Assembly: GCA_028753945.1 (NCBI GenBank) | Contig: JAPNXP010000012.1 | Coordinates: forward strand, 5,720,001 to 5,784,000 | Origin: Hexactinellida sp. DTS-2022 | Lineage: Eukaryota; Porifera; Hexactinellida | Length of the DNA: 64,000 nt | Direction: 5' to 3' | Shown here: positions 25,379 through 39,029 of the stretch, in pieces | Layout of the letters: each line of letters begins with the position of its first letter | Position numbering within the stretch: position 1 is the stretch's first letter | The notes under the pieces: model-generated | What the model was told of the DNA's origin: nothing | The model's input: the letters and a program-made list of their open reading frames with translations, nothing else | The model's database searches: none | Made by a program: the position numbers and the translations under genes

Positions 25379-25903
25379 TCCTAGATATAGAAAGGATAAA
25401 TGCTTCATTAAGTTATTGGTTGATATAATGTATTTTGAATCCCAACGAAGTTCTACTGTATATAATGTGCAATATTTTGAACTAAAAACGCGTACAATGT
25501 TATAAAGTGATAAATAAATATCGAATACTAACGAGGTTTCCTTTGTGGAATCTCCTAGATATAGAAAGGTTGAATGTTTCATTATGTTATTGGTTGATAT
25601 AATGAATTTTGAGTCCCAACGAAGGTCTACTGTATATAATGTGCTATATATTGTACGCGAAATGCGTACAATGGTATAAAATGGATACATAAATATCGAA
25701 TACTAACGAGGTTTCCTTTGTAGAATCTCCTAGATATTGAATGGTTGAATGATTCATTATGTTATAAGGGGATAAAATGAATTTCGAATTCCAACGAAGG
25801 TCTACTGTATATAATGTGCTATATATTGTACGGAAAATGCGTACAATGTTATAAAGTGGATATATAAATAGCGAATACCAACTAGCTTCTCTATTGTAGA
25901 ATC
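25379..25903 (+). repeat. HOR-A fragment E-(F1/F2)-A with chimeric F monomer
   Basis: The monomer at 25553 starts as F1 (GGTTGAATG after ATATAGAAA, preceded by GAATCTCC) but ends as F2 (GTGCTATATATTGTACGCG). An internal F1/F2 exchange has removed one monomer. It is followed by A, and then by an island beginning with the AATGTCCTATA form. Confidence 0.78.
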
Positions 25904-27480
25904 TCCTAGATATTGAATGGTTGAATGATTCATTATGTTATAAGGGGATAAAATGAATTTCGAATTCCAACGAAGGTCTACTGTATATAATGTCCTATAT
26001 ATTGTACGGAAAATGCGTACAATGTTATAAAGTGGATATATAAATAGCGAATACCAACTAGCTTCTCTATTGTAGAATGTCCTAGATATAGAAAGGTTGA
26101 ATGTTTCATTATGTTTTAGTTGATGAAATGAATTTCGAATTCCAACGAAGGTCTACTGTATATAATGTGCTATATATTGTACGCAAAATGCGTACAATGT
26201 TATAAAATGGATATATAAATAGCGATTACTAACGAGGTTTCCTTTGTGGAATGTCCTAGATATAGAAAGGTTGAATGTTTCATTATGTTATAAGGGGATA
26301 AAATGAATTTCGAATTCCAACGAAGGTCTACTGTATATAATGTCCTATATATTGTACGGAAAATGCGTACAATGTTATAAAGTGGATATATAAATAGCGA
26401 ATACCAACTAGCTTCTCTATTGTAGAATGTCCTAGATATAGAAAGGTTGAATGTTTCATTATGTTTTAGTTGATGAAATGAATTTCGAATTCCAACGAAG
26501 GTCTACTGTATATAATGTGCTATATATTGTACGCGAAATGCGTACAATGGTATAAAATGGATATATAAATATCGAATACTAACGAGGTTCTCCTTTGTGG
26601 AATGTCCTAGATATAGAAAGGTTGAATGTTTCATTATGTTTTGGTTGATAAAATGAATTTCGAATTCCAACGAAGGTCTACTGTATATAATGTGCTATAT
26701 ATTGTACGCAAAATGCGTACAATGTTATAAAATGGATCTATGAATAGCGAAAACCAACGAGGTTCTCCAAAGTAGAATGTCCTAGATATTGAATGGTTGA
26801 ATGATTCATTATGTTATAAGGGGATAAAATGAATTTCGAATTCCAACGAAGGTCTACTGTATATAATGTGCTATATATTGTACGCAAAATGCGTACAATG
26901 TTATAAAGTGGATATATAAATAGCGAATACCAACTAGCTTCTCTATTGTAGAATGTCCTAGATATAGAAAGGTTGAATGTTTCATTATGTTTTAGTTGAT
27001 GAAATGAATTTCGAATTCCAACGAAGGTCTACTGTATATAATGTGCTATATATTGTACGCAAAATGCGTACAATGTTATAAAATGGATATATAAATAGCG
27101 ATTACTAACGAGGTTTCCTTTGTGGAATGTCCTAGATATAGAAAGGTTGAATGTTTCAATATGTTATAAGGGGATAAAATGAATTTCGAATTCCAACGAA
27201 GGTCTACTGTATATAATGTGCTATATATTGTACGCAAAATGCGTACAATGTTATAAAATGGATATATAAATAGCGAAAACCAACGAGGTTCTCCAAAGTA
27301 GAATGTCCTAGATATTGAATGGTTGAATGTTTCATTATGTTATTGGTTGATATAATGAATTTCGAATTCCAACGAAGGTCTGTTGTATATAATGTGCTAC
27401 ATATTGTACGCAAAATGCGTACAATGTTATAAAGTGAAATGTAAATAGCGAATACCAACTAGCTTCTCTATTGTAGAATG
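25904..27480 (+). repeat. L/H-type island, 9 monomers
   Basis: The order is approximately A-C-L-C-H-A-C-G-D. The AATGTCCTATA marker occurs near 25990 and 26338. GTTCTCCTTTGTGG and GGATCTATGAATAGC mark the H section near 26590-26740. There is no B monomer here. Confidence 0.7.
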
Positions 27481-29054
27481 TCCTAGATATAGAAAGGATA
27501 AATGCTTCATTAAGTTATTGGTTGATATAATGTATTTTGAATCCCAACGAAGTTCTACTGTATATAATGTGCAATATTTTGAACTAAAAACGCGTACAAT
27601 GTTATAAAGTGATAAATAAATATCGAATACTAACGAGGTTTCCTTTGTGGAATGTCCTAGATATAGAAAGGTTTAATGTTTCATTATGTTATTGGTTGAT
27701 ATAATGAATTTTGAGTCCCAACGAAGGTCTACTGTATATAATGTGCTATATATTGTACGCGAAATGCGTACAATGGTATAAAATGGATACATAAATATCG
27801 AATACTAACGAGGTTTCCTTTGTAGAATCTCCTAGATATTGAATGGTTGAATGATTCATTATGTTATAAGGGGATAAAATGAATTTCGAATTCGAACGAA
27901 GGTCTACTGTATATAATGTGCTACATATTGTACGCAAAATGCGTACAATGTTATAAAGTGAAATGTAAATAGCGAATACCAACTAGCTTCTCTATTGTAG
28001 AATGTCCTAGATATAGAAAGGATAAATGCTTCATTAAGTTATTGGTTGATATAATGTATTTTGAATCCCAACGAAGTTCTACTGTATATAATGTGCAATA
28101 TTTTGAACTAAAAACGCGTACAATGTTATAAAGTGATAAATAAATATCGAATACTAACGAGGTTTCCTTTGTGGAATGTCCTAGATATAGAAAGGTTTAA
28201 TGTTTCATTATGTTATTGGTTGATATAATGAATTTTGAGTCCCAACGAAGGTCTACTGTATATAATGTGCTATATATTGTACGCGAAATGCGTACAATGG
28301 TATAAAATGGATACATAAATATCGAATACTAACGAGGTTTCCTTTGTAGAATCTCCTAGATATTGAATGGTTGAATGATTCATTATGTTATAAGGGGATA
28401 AAATGAATTTCGAATTCCAACGAAGGTCTGTTGTATATAATGTGCTACATATTGTACGCAAAATGCGTACAATGTTATAAAGTGAAATGTAAATAGCGAA
28501 TACCAACTAGCTTCTCTATTGTAGAATGTCCTAGATATAGAAAGGATAAATGCTTCATTAAGTTATTGGTTGATATAATGTATTTTGAATCCCAACGAAG
28601 TTCTACTGTATATAATGTGCAATATATTGTACGCAAAATGCGTACAATGTTATAAAATGGATATATAAATAGCGATTACTAACGAGGTTTCCTTTGTGGA
28701 ATGTCCTAGATATAGAAAGGTTGAATGTTTCAATATGTTATAAGGGGATAAAATGAATTTCGAATTCCAACGAAGGTCTACTGTACATAATGTGCTATAT
28801 ATTGTACGCAAAATGCGTACAATGTTATAAAATGGATATATAAATAGCGAAAACCAACGAGGTTCTCCAAAGTAGAATGTCCTAGATATTGAATGGTTGA
28901 ATGTTTCATTATGTTATTGGTTGATATAATGAATTTCGAATTCCAACGAAGGTCTGTTGTATATAATGTGCTACATATTGTACGCAAAATGCGTACAATG
29001 TTATAAAGTGAAATGTAAATAGCGAATACCAACTAGCTTCTCTATTGTAGAATG
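27481..29054 (+). repeat. Three successive 3-monomer units with chimeric monomers
   Basis: E monomers stand at 27481, 28005 and 28529, only 524 bp apart, with the next E 526 bp on at 29055. The first two units read E-F2-(A/D): the third monomer begins as A (TTGAATGATTC, TTATAAGGGG) and ends as D (GTGCTACATATTG, GTGAAATGTAAATAGC). The third unit reads (E/C)-G-D: at 28619 GTGCAATATATTGTACGC joins the E left half to a C-like right half. The switches lie around the TATATAATGTGC box. Confidence 0.85.
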
Positions 29055-30278
29055 TCCTAGATATAGAAAGGATAAATGCTTCATTAAGTTATTGGTTGAT
29101 ATAATGTATTTTGAATCCCAACGAAGTTCTACTGTATATAATGTGCAATATTTTGAACTAAAAACGCGTACAATGTTATAAAGTGATAAATAAATATCGA
29201 ATACTAACGAGGTTTCCTTTGTGGAATGTCCTAGATATAGAAAGGTTGAATGTTTCATTATGTTATTGGTTGATATAATGAATTTTGAGTCCCAACGAAG
29301 GTCTACTGTATATAATGTGCAATATTTTGAACTAAAAACGCGTACAATGTTATAAAGTGATAAATAAATATCGAATACTAACGAGGTTTCCTTTGTGGAA
29401 TGTCCTAGATATAGAAAGGTTTAATGTTTCATTATGTTATTGGTTGATATAATGAATTTTGAGTCCCAACGAAGGTCTACTGTATATAATGTGCTATATA
29501 TTGTACGCGAAATGCGTACAATGGTATAAAATGGATACATAAATATCGAATACTAACGAGGTTTCCTTTGTAGAATCTCCTAGATATTGAATGGTTGAAT
29601 GATTCATTATGTTATAAGGGGATAAAATGAATTTCGAATTCCAACGAAGGTCTACTGTATATAATGTGCTACATATTGTACGCAAAATGCGTACAATGTT
29701 ATAAAGTGAAAAATAAATAGCGAATACCAACTAGCTTCTCTATTGTAGAATCTCCTAGATATTGAATGGTTGAATGATTCATTATGTTATAAGGGGATAA
29801 AATGAATTTCGAATTCCAACGAAGGTCTTCTGTATATAATGTGCTATATATTGTACGCAAAATGCGTACAATGTTATAAAGTGGATATATAAATAGCGAA
29901 TACCAACTAGCTTCTCTATTGTAGAATGTCCTAGATATAGAAAGGTTGAATGTTTCATTATGTTTTAGTTGATGAAATGAATTTCGAATTCCAACGAAGG
30001 TCTACTGTATATAATGTGCTATATATTGTACGCAAAATGCGTACAATGTTATAAAATGGATATATAAATAGCGAAAACCAACGAGGTTCACCAAAGTAGA
30101 ATGTCCTAGATATTGAATGGTTGAATGTTTCATTATGTTATTGGTTGATATAATGAATTTCGAATTCCAACGAAGGTCTGCTGTATATAATGTGCTACAT
30201 ATTGTACGCAAAATGCGTACAATGTTATAAAGTGAAATGTAAATAGCGAATACCAACTAGCTTCTCTATTGTAGAATG
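29055..30278 (+). repeat. HOR-A 7-mer derivative
   Basis: The order is E-F1-F2-A-A-C-D. The first A ends with a tail typical of the B context (GTGCTACATATTG, AAAGTGAAAAATAAATAGC near 29704). C ends like G. The D monomer region carries GGTTCACCAAAG near 30087 instead of GGTTCTCCAAAG, shared with copies near 54413 and 60711. Confidence 0.82.
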
Positions 30279-31678
30279 TCCTAGATATAGAAAGGATAAA
30301 TGCTTCATTAAGTTATTGGTTGATATAATGTATTTTGAATCCCAACGAAGTTCTACTGTATATAATGTGCAATATTTTGAACTAAAAACGCGTACAATGT
30401 TATAAAGTGATAAATAAATATCGAATACTAACGAGGTTTCCTTTGTGGAATGTCCTAGATATAGAAAGGTTGAATGTTTCATTATGTTATTGGTTGATAT
30501 AATGAATTTTGAGTCCCAACGAAGGTCTACTGTATATAATGTGCAATATTTTGAACTAAAAACGCGTACAATGTTATAAAGTGATAAATAAATATCGAAT
30601 ACTAACGAGGTTTCCTTTGTGGAATGTCCTAGATATAGAAAGGTTTAATGTTTCATTATGTTATTGGTTGATATAATGAATTTTGAGTCCCAACGAAGGT
30701 CTACTGTATATAATGTGCTATATATTGTACGCGAAATGCGTACAATGGTATAAAATGGATACATAAATATCGAATACTAACGAGGTTTCCTTTGTAGAAT
30801 CTCCTAGATATTGAATGGTTGAATGATTCATTATGTTATAAGGGGATAAAATGAATTTCGAATTCCAACCAAGGTCTACTGTATATAATGTGCTATATAT
30901 TGTACGGAAAATGCGTACAATGTTATAAAGTGGATATATAAATAGCGAATACCAACTAGCTTCTCTATTGTAGAATCTCCTAGATATTGAATGGTTGAAT
31001 GATTCATTATGTTATAAGGGGATAAAATGAATTTCGAATTCCAACGAAGGTCTTCTGTATATAATGTGCTATATATTGTACGGAAAATGCGTACAATGTT
31101 ATAAAGTGGATATATAAATAGCGAATACCAACTAGCTTCTCTATTGTAGAATGTCCTAGATATAGAAAGGTTGAATGTTTCATTATGTTTTAGTTGATGA
31201 AATGAATTTCGAATTCCAACGAAGGTCTACTGTATATAATGTGCTATATATTGTACGCAAAATGCGTACAATGTTATAAAATGGATATATAAATAGCGAT
31301 TACTAACGAGGTTTCCTTTGTGGAATGTCCTAGATATAGAAAGGTTGAATGTTTCAATATGTTATAAGGGGATAAAATGAATTTCGAATTCCAACGAAGG
31401 TCTACTGTATATAATGTGCTATATATTGTACGCAAAATGCGTACAATGTTATAAAATGGATATATAAATAGCGAAAACCAACGAGGTTCTCCAAAGTAGA
31501 ATGTCCTAGATATTGAATGGTTGAATGTTTCATTATGTTATTGGTTGATATAATGAATTTCGAATTCCAACGAAGGTCTGTTGTATATAATGTGCTACAT
31601 ATTGTACGCAAAATGCGTACAATGTTATAAAGTGAAATGTAAATAGCGAATACCAACTAGCTTCTCTATTGTAGAATG
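30279..31678 (+). repeat. HOR-A 8-mer (1,400 bp)
   Basis: The order is E-F1-F2-A-A-C-G-D, with starts at 30279, 30453, 30627, 30802, 30978, 31154, 31328 and 31504. The first A has TTCCAACCAAGG (near 30866), a marker shared with 55192 and 61491. Confidence 0.9.
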
Positions 31679-32728
31679 TCCTAGATATAGAAAGGATAAA
31701 TGCTTCATTAAGTTATTGGTTGATATAATGTATTTTGAATCCCAACGAAGTTCTACTGTATATAATGTGCAATATTTTGAACTAAAAACGCGTACAATGT
31801 TATAAAGTGATAAATAAATATCGAATACTAACGAGGTTTCCTTTGTGGAATGTCCTAGATATAGAAAGGTTTAATGTTTCATTATGTTATTGGTTGATAT
31901 AATGAATTTTGAGTCCCAACGAAGGTCTACTGTATATAATGTGCTATATATTGTACGCGAAATGCGTACAATGGTATAAAATGGATACATAAATATCGAA
32001 TACTAACGAGGTTTCCTTTGTAGAATCTCCTAGATATTGAATGGTTGAATGATTCATTATGTTATAAGGGGATAAAATGAATTTCGAATTCCAACGAAGG
32101 TCTACTGTATATAATGTGCTATATATTGTACGGAAAATGCGTACAATGTTATAAAGTGGATATATAAATAGCGAATACCAACTAGCTTCTCTATTGTAGA
32201 ATGTCCTAGATATAGAAAGGTTGAATGTTTCATTATGTTTTAGTTGATGAAATGAATTTCGAATTCCAACGAAGGTCTACTGTATATAATGTGCTATATA
32301 TTGTACGCAAAATGCGTACAATGTTATAAAATGGATATATAAATAGCGATTACTAACGAGGTTTCCTTTGTGGAATGTCCTAGATATAGAAAGGTTGAAT
32401 GTTTCAATATGTTATAAGGGGATAAAATGAATTTCGAATTCCAACGAAGGTCTACTGTATATAATGTGCTATATATTGTACGCAAAATGCGTACAATGTT
32501 ATAAAATGGATATATAAATAGCGAAAACCAACGAGGTTCTCCAAAGTAGAATGTCCTAGATATTGAATGGTTGAATGTTTCATTATGTTATTGGTTGATA
32601 TAATGAATTTCGAATTCCAACGAAGGTCTGTTGTATATAATGTGCTACATATTGTACGCAAAATGCGTACAATGTTATAAAGTGAAATGTAAATAGCGAA
32701 TACCAACTAGCTTCTCTATTGTAGAATG
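31679..32728 (+). repeat. HOR-A 6-mer (1,050 bp)
   Basis: The order is E-F2-A-C-G-D, in tandem after an 8-mer. The same 8-mer then 6-mer succession occurs at 54605-57054. Confidence 0.9.
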
Positions 32729-33427
32729 TCCTAGATATAGAAAGGATAAATGCTTCATTAAGTTATTGGTTGATATAATGTATTTTGAATCCCAACGAAG
32801 TTCTACTGTATATAATGTGCAATATTTTGAACTAAAAACGCGTACAATGTTATAAAGTGATAAATAAATATCGAATACTAACGAGGTTTCCTTTGTGGAA
32901 TCTCCTAGATATAGAAAGGTTGAATGTTTCATTATGTTATTGGTTGATATAATGAATTTTGAGTCCCAACGAAGGTCTACTGTATATAATGTGCAATATT
33001 TTGAACTAAAAACGCGTACAATGTTATAAAGTGATAAATAAATATCGAATACTAACGAGGTTTCCTTTGTGGAATGTCCTAGATATAGAAAGGTTTAATG
33101 TTTCATTATGTTATTGGTTGATATAATGAATTTTGAGTCCCAACGAAGGTCTACTGTATATAATGTGCTATATATTGTACGCGAAATGCGTACAATGGTA
33201 TAAAATGGATACATAAATATCGAATACTAACGAGGTTTCCTTTGTAGAATCTCCTAGATATTGAATGGTTGAATGATTCATTATGTTATAAGGGGATAAA
33301 ATGAATTTCGAATTCCAACGAAGGTCTACTGTATATAATGTGCTATATATTGTACGGAAAATGCGTACAATGTTATAAAGTGGATATATAAATAGCGAAT
33401 ACCAACTAGCTTCTCTATTGTAGAATC
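32729..33427 (+). repeat. HOR-A fragment E-F1-F2-A
   Basis: This is the start of an 8-mer that then passes into an L/H island at 33428. F1 is preceded by GTGGAATCTCC. Confidence 0.78.
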
Positions 33428-35003
33428 TCCTAGATATTGAATGGTTGAATGATTCATTATGTTATAAGGGGATAAAATGAATTTCGAATTCCAACGAAGG
33501 TCTACTGTATATAATGTCCTATATATTGTACGGAAAATGCGTACAATGTTATAAAGTGGATATATAAATAGCGAATACCAACTAGCTTCTCTATTGTAGA
33601 ATGTCCTAGATATAGAAAGGTTGAATGTTTCATTATGTTTTAGTTGATGAAATGAATTTCGAATTCCAACGAAGGTCTACTGTATATAATGTGCTATATA
33701 TTGTACGCAAAATGCGTACAATGTTATAAAATGGATATATAAATAGCGATTACTAACGAGGTTTCCTTTGTGGAATGTCCTAGATATAGAAAGGTTGAAT
33801 GTTTCATTATGTTATAAGGGGATAAAATGAATTTCGAATTCCAACGAAGGTCTACTGTATATAATGTCCTATATATTGTACGGAAAATGCGTACAATGTT
33901 ATAAAGTGGATATATAAATAGCGAATACCAACTAGCTTCTCTATTGTAGAATGTCCTAGATATAGAAAGGTTGAATGTTTCATTATGTTTTAGTTGATGA
34001 AATGAATTTCGAATTCCAACGAAGGTCTACTGTATATAATGTGCTATATATTGTACGCGAAATGCGTACAATGGTATAAAATGGATATATAAATATCGAA
34101 TACTAACGAGGTTCTCCTTTGTGGAATGTCCTAGATATAGAAAGGTTGAATGTTTCATTATGTTTTGGTTGATAAAATGAATTTCGAATTCCAACGAAGG
34201 TCTACTGTATATAATGTGCTATATATTGTACGCAAAATGCGTACAATGTTATAAAATGGATCTATGAATAGCGAAAACCAACGAGGTTCTCCAAAGTAGA
34301 ATGTCCTAGATATTGAATGGTTGAATGATTCATTATGTTATAAGGGGATAAAATGAATTTCGAATTCCAACGAAGGTCTACTGTATATAATGTGCTATAT
34401 ATTGTACGCAAAATGCGTACAATGTTATAAAATGGATATATAAATAGCGATTACTAACGAGGTTTCCTTTGTGGAATGTCCTAGATATAGAAAGGTTGAA
34501 TGTTTCATTATGTTTTGGTTGATAAAATGAATTTCGAATTCCAACGAAGGTCTTCTGTATATAATGTGCTATATATTGTACGCAAAATGCGTACAATGTT
34601 ATAAAATGGATATATAAATAGCGATTACTAACGAGGTTTCCTTTGTGGAATGTCCTAGATATAGAAAGGTTGAATGTTTCAATATGTTATAAGGGGATAA
34701 AATGAATTTCGAATTCCAACGAAGGTCTACTGTATATAATGTGCTATATATTGTACGCAAAATGCGTACAATGTTATAAAATGGATATATAAATAGCGAA
34801 AACCAACGAGGTTCTCCAAAGTAGAATGTCCTAGATATTGAATGGTTGAATGTTTCATTATGTTATTGGTTGATATAATGAATTTCGAATTCCAACGAAG
34901 GTCTGTTGTATATAATGTGCTACATATTGTACGCAAAATGCGTACAATGTTATAAAGTGAAATGTAAATAGCGAATACCAACTAGCTTCTCTATTGTAGA
35001 ATG
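33428..35003 (+). repeat. L/H-type island, 9 monomers
   Basis: The order is approximately A-C-L-C-H-A-H-G-D. AATGTCCTATA stands near 33513 and 33864, GGATCTATGAATAGC near 34257, and an H monomer with GGTCTTCTGT near 34550. The island switches to G-D at about 34620. Its sister at 57754-59678 continues into K-B instead. Confidence 0.72.
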
Positions 35004-36053
35004 TCCTAGATATAGAAAGGATAAATGCTTCATTAAGTTATTGGTTGATATAATGTATTTTGAATCCCAACGAAGTTCTACTGTATATAATGTGCAATAT
35101 TTTGAACTAAAAACGCGTACAATGTTATAAAGTGATAAATAAATATCGAATACTAACGAGGTTTCCTTTGTGGAATGTCCTAGATATAGAAAGGTTTAAT
35201 GTTTCATTATGTTATTGGTTGATATAATGAATTTTGAGTCCCAACGAAGGTCTACTGTATATAATGTGCTATATATTGTACGCGAAATGCGTACAATGGT
35301 ATAAAATGGATACATAAATATCGAATACTAACGAGGTTTCCTTTGTAGAATCTCCTAGATATTGAATGGTTGAATGATTCATTATGTTATAAGGGGATAA
35401 AATGAATTTCGAATTCCAACGAAGGTCTACTGTATATAATGTGCTATATATTGTACGGAAAATGCGTACAATGTTATAAAGTGGATATATAAATAGCGAA
35501 TACCAACTAGCTTCTCTATTGTAGAATGTCCTAGATATAGAAAGGTTGAATGTTTCATTATGTTTTAGTTGATGAAATGAATTTCGAATTCCAACGAAGG
35601 TCTACTGTATATAATGTGCTATATATTGTACGCAAAATGCGTACAATGTTATAAAATGGATATATAAATAGCGATTACTAACGAGGTTTCCTTTGTGGAA
35701 TGTCCTAGATATAGAAAGGTTGAATGTTTCAATATGTTATAAGGGGATAAAATGAATTTCGAATTCCAACGAAGGTCTACTGTATATAATGTGCTATATA
35801 TTGTACGCAAAATGCGTACAATGTTATAAAATGGATATATAAATAGCGAAAACCAACGAGGTTCTCCAAAGTAGAATGTCCTAGATATTGAATGGTTGAA
35901 TGTTTCATTATGTTATTGGTTGATATAATGAATTTCGAATTCCAACGAAGGTCTGTTGTATATAATGTGCTACATATTGTACGCAAAATGCGTACAATGT
36001 TATAAAGTGAAATGTAAATAGCGAATACCAACTAGCTTCTCTATTGTAGAATG
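35004..36053 (+). repeat. HOR-A 6-mer (1,050 bp)
   Basis: This is a complete E-F2-A-C-G-D unit. The next unit repeats it at exactly 1,050 bp. Confidence 0.92.
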
Positions 36054-37103
36054 TCCTAGATATAGAAAGGATAAATGCTTCATTAAGTTATTGGTTGATA
36101 TAATGTATTTTGAATCCCAACGAAGTTCTACTGTATATAATGTGCAATATTTTGAACTAAAAACGCGTACAATGTTATAAAGTGATAAATAAATATCGAA
36201 TACTAACGAGGTTTCCTTTGTGGAATGTCCTAGATATAGAAAGGTTTAATGTTTCATTATGTTATTGGTTGATATAATGAATTTTGAGTCCCAACGAAGG
36301 TCTACTGTATATAATGTGCTATATATTGTACGCGAAATGCGTACAATGGTATAAAATGGATACATAAATATCGAATACTAACGAGGTTTCCTTTGTAGAA
36401 TCTCCTAGATATTGAATGGTTGAATGATTCATTATGTTATAAGGGGATAAAATGAATTTCGAATTCCAACGAAGGTCTACTGTATATAATGTGCTATATA
36501 TTGTACGGAAAATGCGTACAATGTTATAAAGTGGATATATAAATAGCGAATACCAACTAGCTTCTCTATTGTAGAATGTCCTAGATATAGAAAGGTTGAA
36601 TGTTTCATTATGTTTTAGTTGATGAAATGAATTTCGAATTCCAACGAAGGTCTACTGTATATAATGTGCTATATATTGTGCGCAAAATGCGTACAATGTT
36701 ATAAAATGGATATATAAATAGCGATTACTAACGAGGTTTCCTTTGTGGAATGTCCTAGATATAGAAAGGTTGAATGTTTCAATATGTTATAAGGGGATAA
36801 AATGAATTTCGAATTCCAACGAAGGTCTACTGTATATAATGTGCTATATATTGTACGCAAAATGCGTACAATGTTATAAAATGGATATATAAATAGCGAA
36901 AACCAACGAGGTTCTCCAAAGTAGAATGTCCTAGATATTGAATGGTTGAATGTTTCATTATGTTATTGGTTGATATAATGAATTTCGAATTCCAACGAAG
37001 GTCTGTTGTATATAATGTGCTACATATTGTACGCAAAATGCGTACAATGTTATAAAGTGAAATGTAAATAGCGAATACCAACTAGCTTCTCTATTGTAGA
37101 ATG
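36054..37103 (+). repeat. HOR-A 6-mer (1,050 bp)
   Basis: This is a complete E-F2-A-C-G-D unit. Its C monomer carries ATTGTGCGCAAAATG near 36680, shared with 17606. Confidence 0.92.
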
Positions 37104-37802
37104 TCCTAGATATAGAAAGGATAAATGCTTCATTAAGTTATTGGTTGATATAATGTATTTTGAATCCCAACGAAGTTCTACTGTATATAATGTGCAATAT
37201 TTTGAACTAAAAACGCGTACAATGTTATAAAGTGATAAATAAATATCGAATACTAACGAGGTTTCCTTTGTGGAATCTCCTAGATATAGAAAGGTTGAAT
37301 GTTTCATTATGTTATTGGTTGATATAATGAATTTTGAGTCCCAACGAAGGTCTACTGTATATAATGTGCAATATTTTGAACTAAAAACGCGTACAATGTT
37401 ATAAAGTGATAAATAAATATCGAATACTAACGAGGTTTCCTTTGTGGAATGTCCTAGATATAGAAAGGTTTAATGTTTCATTATGTTATTGGTTGATATA
37501 ATGAATTTTGAGTCCCAACGAAGGTCTACTGTATATAATGTGCTATATATTGTACGCGAAATGCGTACAATGGTATAAAATGGATACATAAATATCGAAT
37601 ACTAACGAGGTTTCCTTTGTAGAATCTCCTAGATATTGAATGGTTGAATGATTCATTATGTTATAAGGGGATAAAATGAATTTCGAATTCCAACGAAGGT
37701 CTACTGTATATAATGTGCTATATATTGTACGGAAAATGCGTACAATGTTATAAAGTGGATATATAAATAGCGAATACCAACTAGCTTCTCTATTGTAGAA
37801 TC
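37104..37802 (+). repeat. HOR-A fragment E-F1-F2-A
   Basis: This is the opening of an 8-mer, cut by an island at 37803. F1 is preceded by GTGGAATCTCC as at 18201. Confidence 0.78.
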
Positions 37803-39029
37803 TCCTAGATATTGAATGGTTGAATGATTCATTATGTTATAAGGGGATAAAATGAATTTCGAATTCCAACGAAGGTCTACTGTATATAATGTCCTATATA
37901 TTGTACGGAAAATGCGTACAATGTTATAAAGTGGATATATAAATAGCGAATACCAACTAGCTTCTCTATTGTAGAATGTCCTAGATATAGAAAGGTTGAA
38001 TGTTTCATTATGTTTTAGTTGATGAAATGAATTTCGAATTCCAACGAAGGTCTACTGTATATAATGTGCTATATATTGTACGCGAAATGCGTACAATGGT
38101 ATAAAATGGATATATAAATATCGAATACTAACGAGGTTCTCCTTTGTGGAATGTCCTAGATATAGAAAGGTTGAATGTTTCATTTTGTTTTGGTTGATAA
38201 AATGAATTTCGAATTCCAACGAAGGTCTACTGTATATAATGTGCTATATATTGTACGCAAAATGCGTACAATGTTATAAAATGGATCTATGAATAGCGAA
38301 AACCAACGAGGTTCTCCAAAGTAGAATGTCCTAGATATTGAATGGTTGAATGATTCATTATGTTATAAGGGGATAAAATGAATTTCGAATTCCAACGAAG
38401 GTCTACTGTATATAATGTGCTATATATTGTACGCAAAATGCGTACAATGTTATAAAATGGATATATAAATAGCGATTACTAACGAGGTTTCCTTTGTGGA
38501 ATGTCCTAGATATAGAAAGGTTGAATGTTTCATTATGTTTTGGTTGATAAAATGAATTTCGAATTCCAACGAAGGTCTTCTGTATATAATGTGCTATATA
38601 TTGTACGCAAAATGCGTACAATGTTATAAAATGGATATATAAATAGCGAAAACCAACGAGGTTCTCCAAAGTAGAATGTCCTAGATATTGAATGGTTGAA
38701 TGTTTCATTATGTTATAAGGGGATAAAATGAATTTTGAATCCCAAAGAAGGTCTACTGTATATAATGTGCTATATATTGTACGCAAAATGCGTACAATGT
38801 TATAAAATGGATATATAAATAGCGAAAACCAACGAGGTTCTCCAAAGTAGAATGTCCTAGATATTGAATGGTTGAATGTTTCATTATGTTATTGGTTGAT
38901 ATAATGAATTTCGAATTCCAACGAAGGTCTGTTGTATATAATGTGCTACATATTGTACGCAAAATGCGTACAATGTTATAAAGTGAAATGTAAATAGCGA
39001 ATACCAACTAGCTTCTCTATTGTAGAATG
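37803..39029 (+). repeat. L/H/K-type island, 7 monomers
   Basis: The order is approximately A-C-H-A-H-K-D. It carries AATGTCCTATA near 37890. GTTTCATTTTGTTTTGG near 38178 is a private change shared only with 19103. The K monomer near 38680 runs into a D-type neighbour, so the B monomer that follows K elsewhere is absent. Confidence 0.72.

Larger units (their letters stand above)
29680..34620 (+). repeat. Dispersed block copy, partner 54006-58946 (offset 24,326)
   Basis: E monomers match at 30279/54605, 31679/56005 and 32729/57055. GGTTCACCAAAG (30087/54413) and TTCCAACCAAGG (30866/55192) are shared markers. The right end is sharp: after GATATATAAATAGCGA this copy has TTACTAACGAGG and the partner AAACCAACGAGG. 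Confidence 0.84.
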
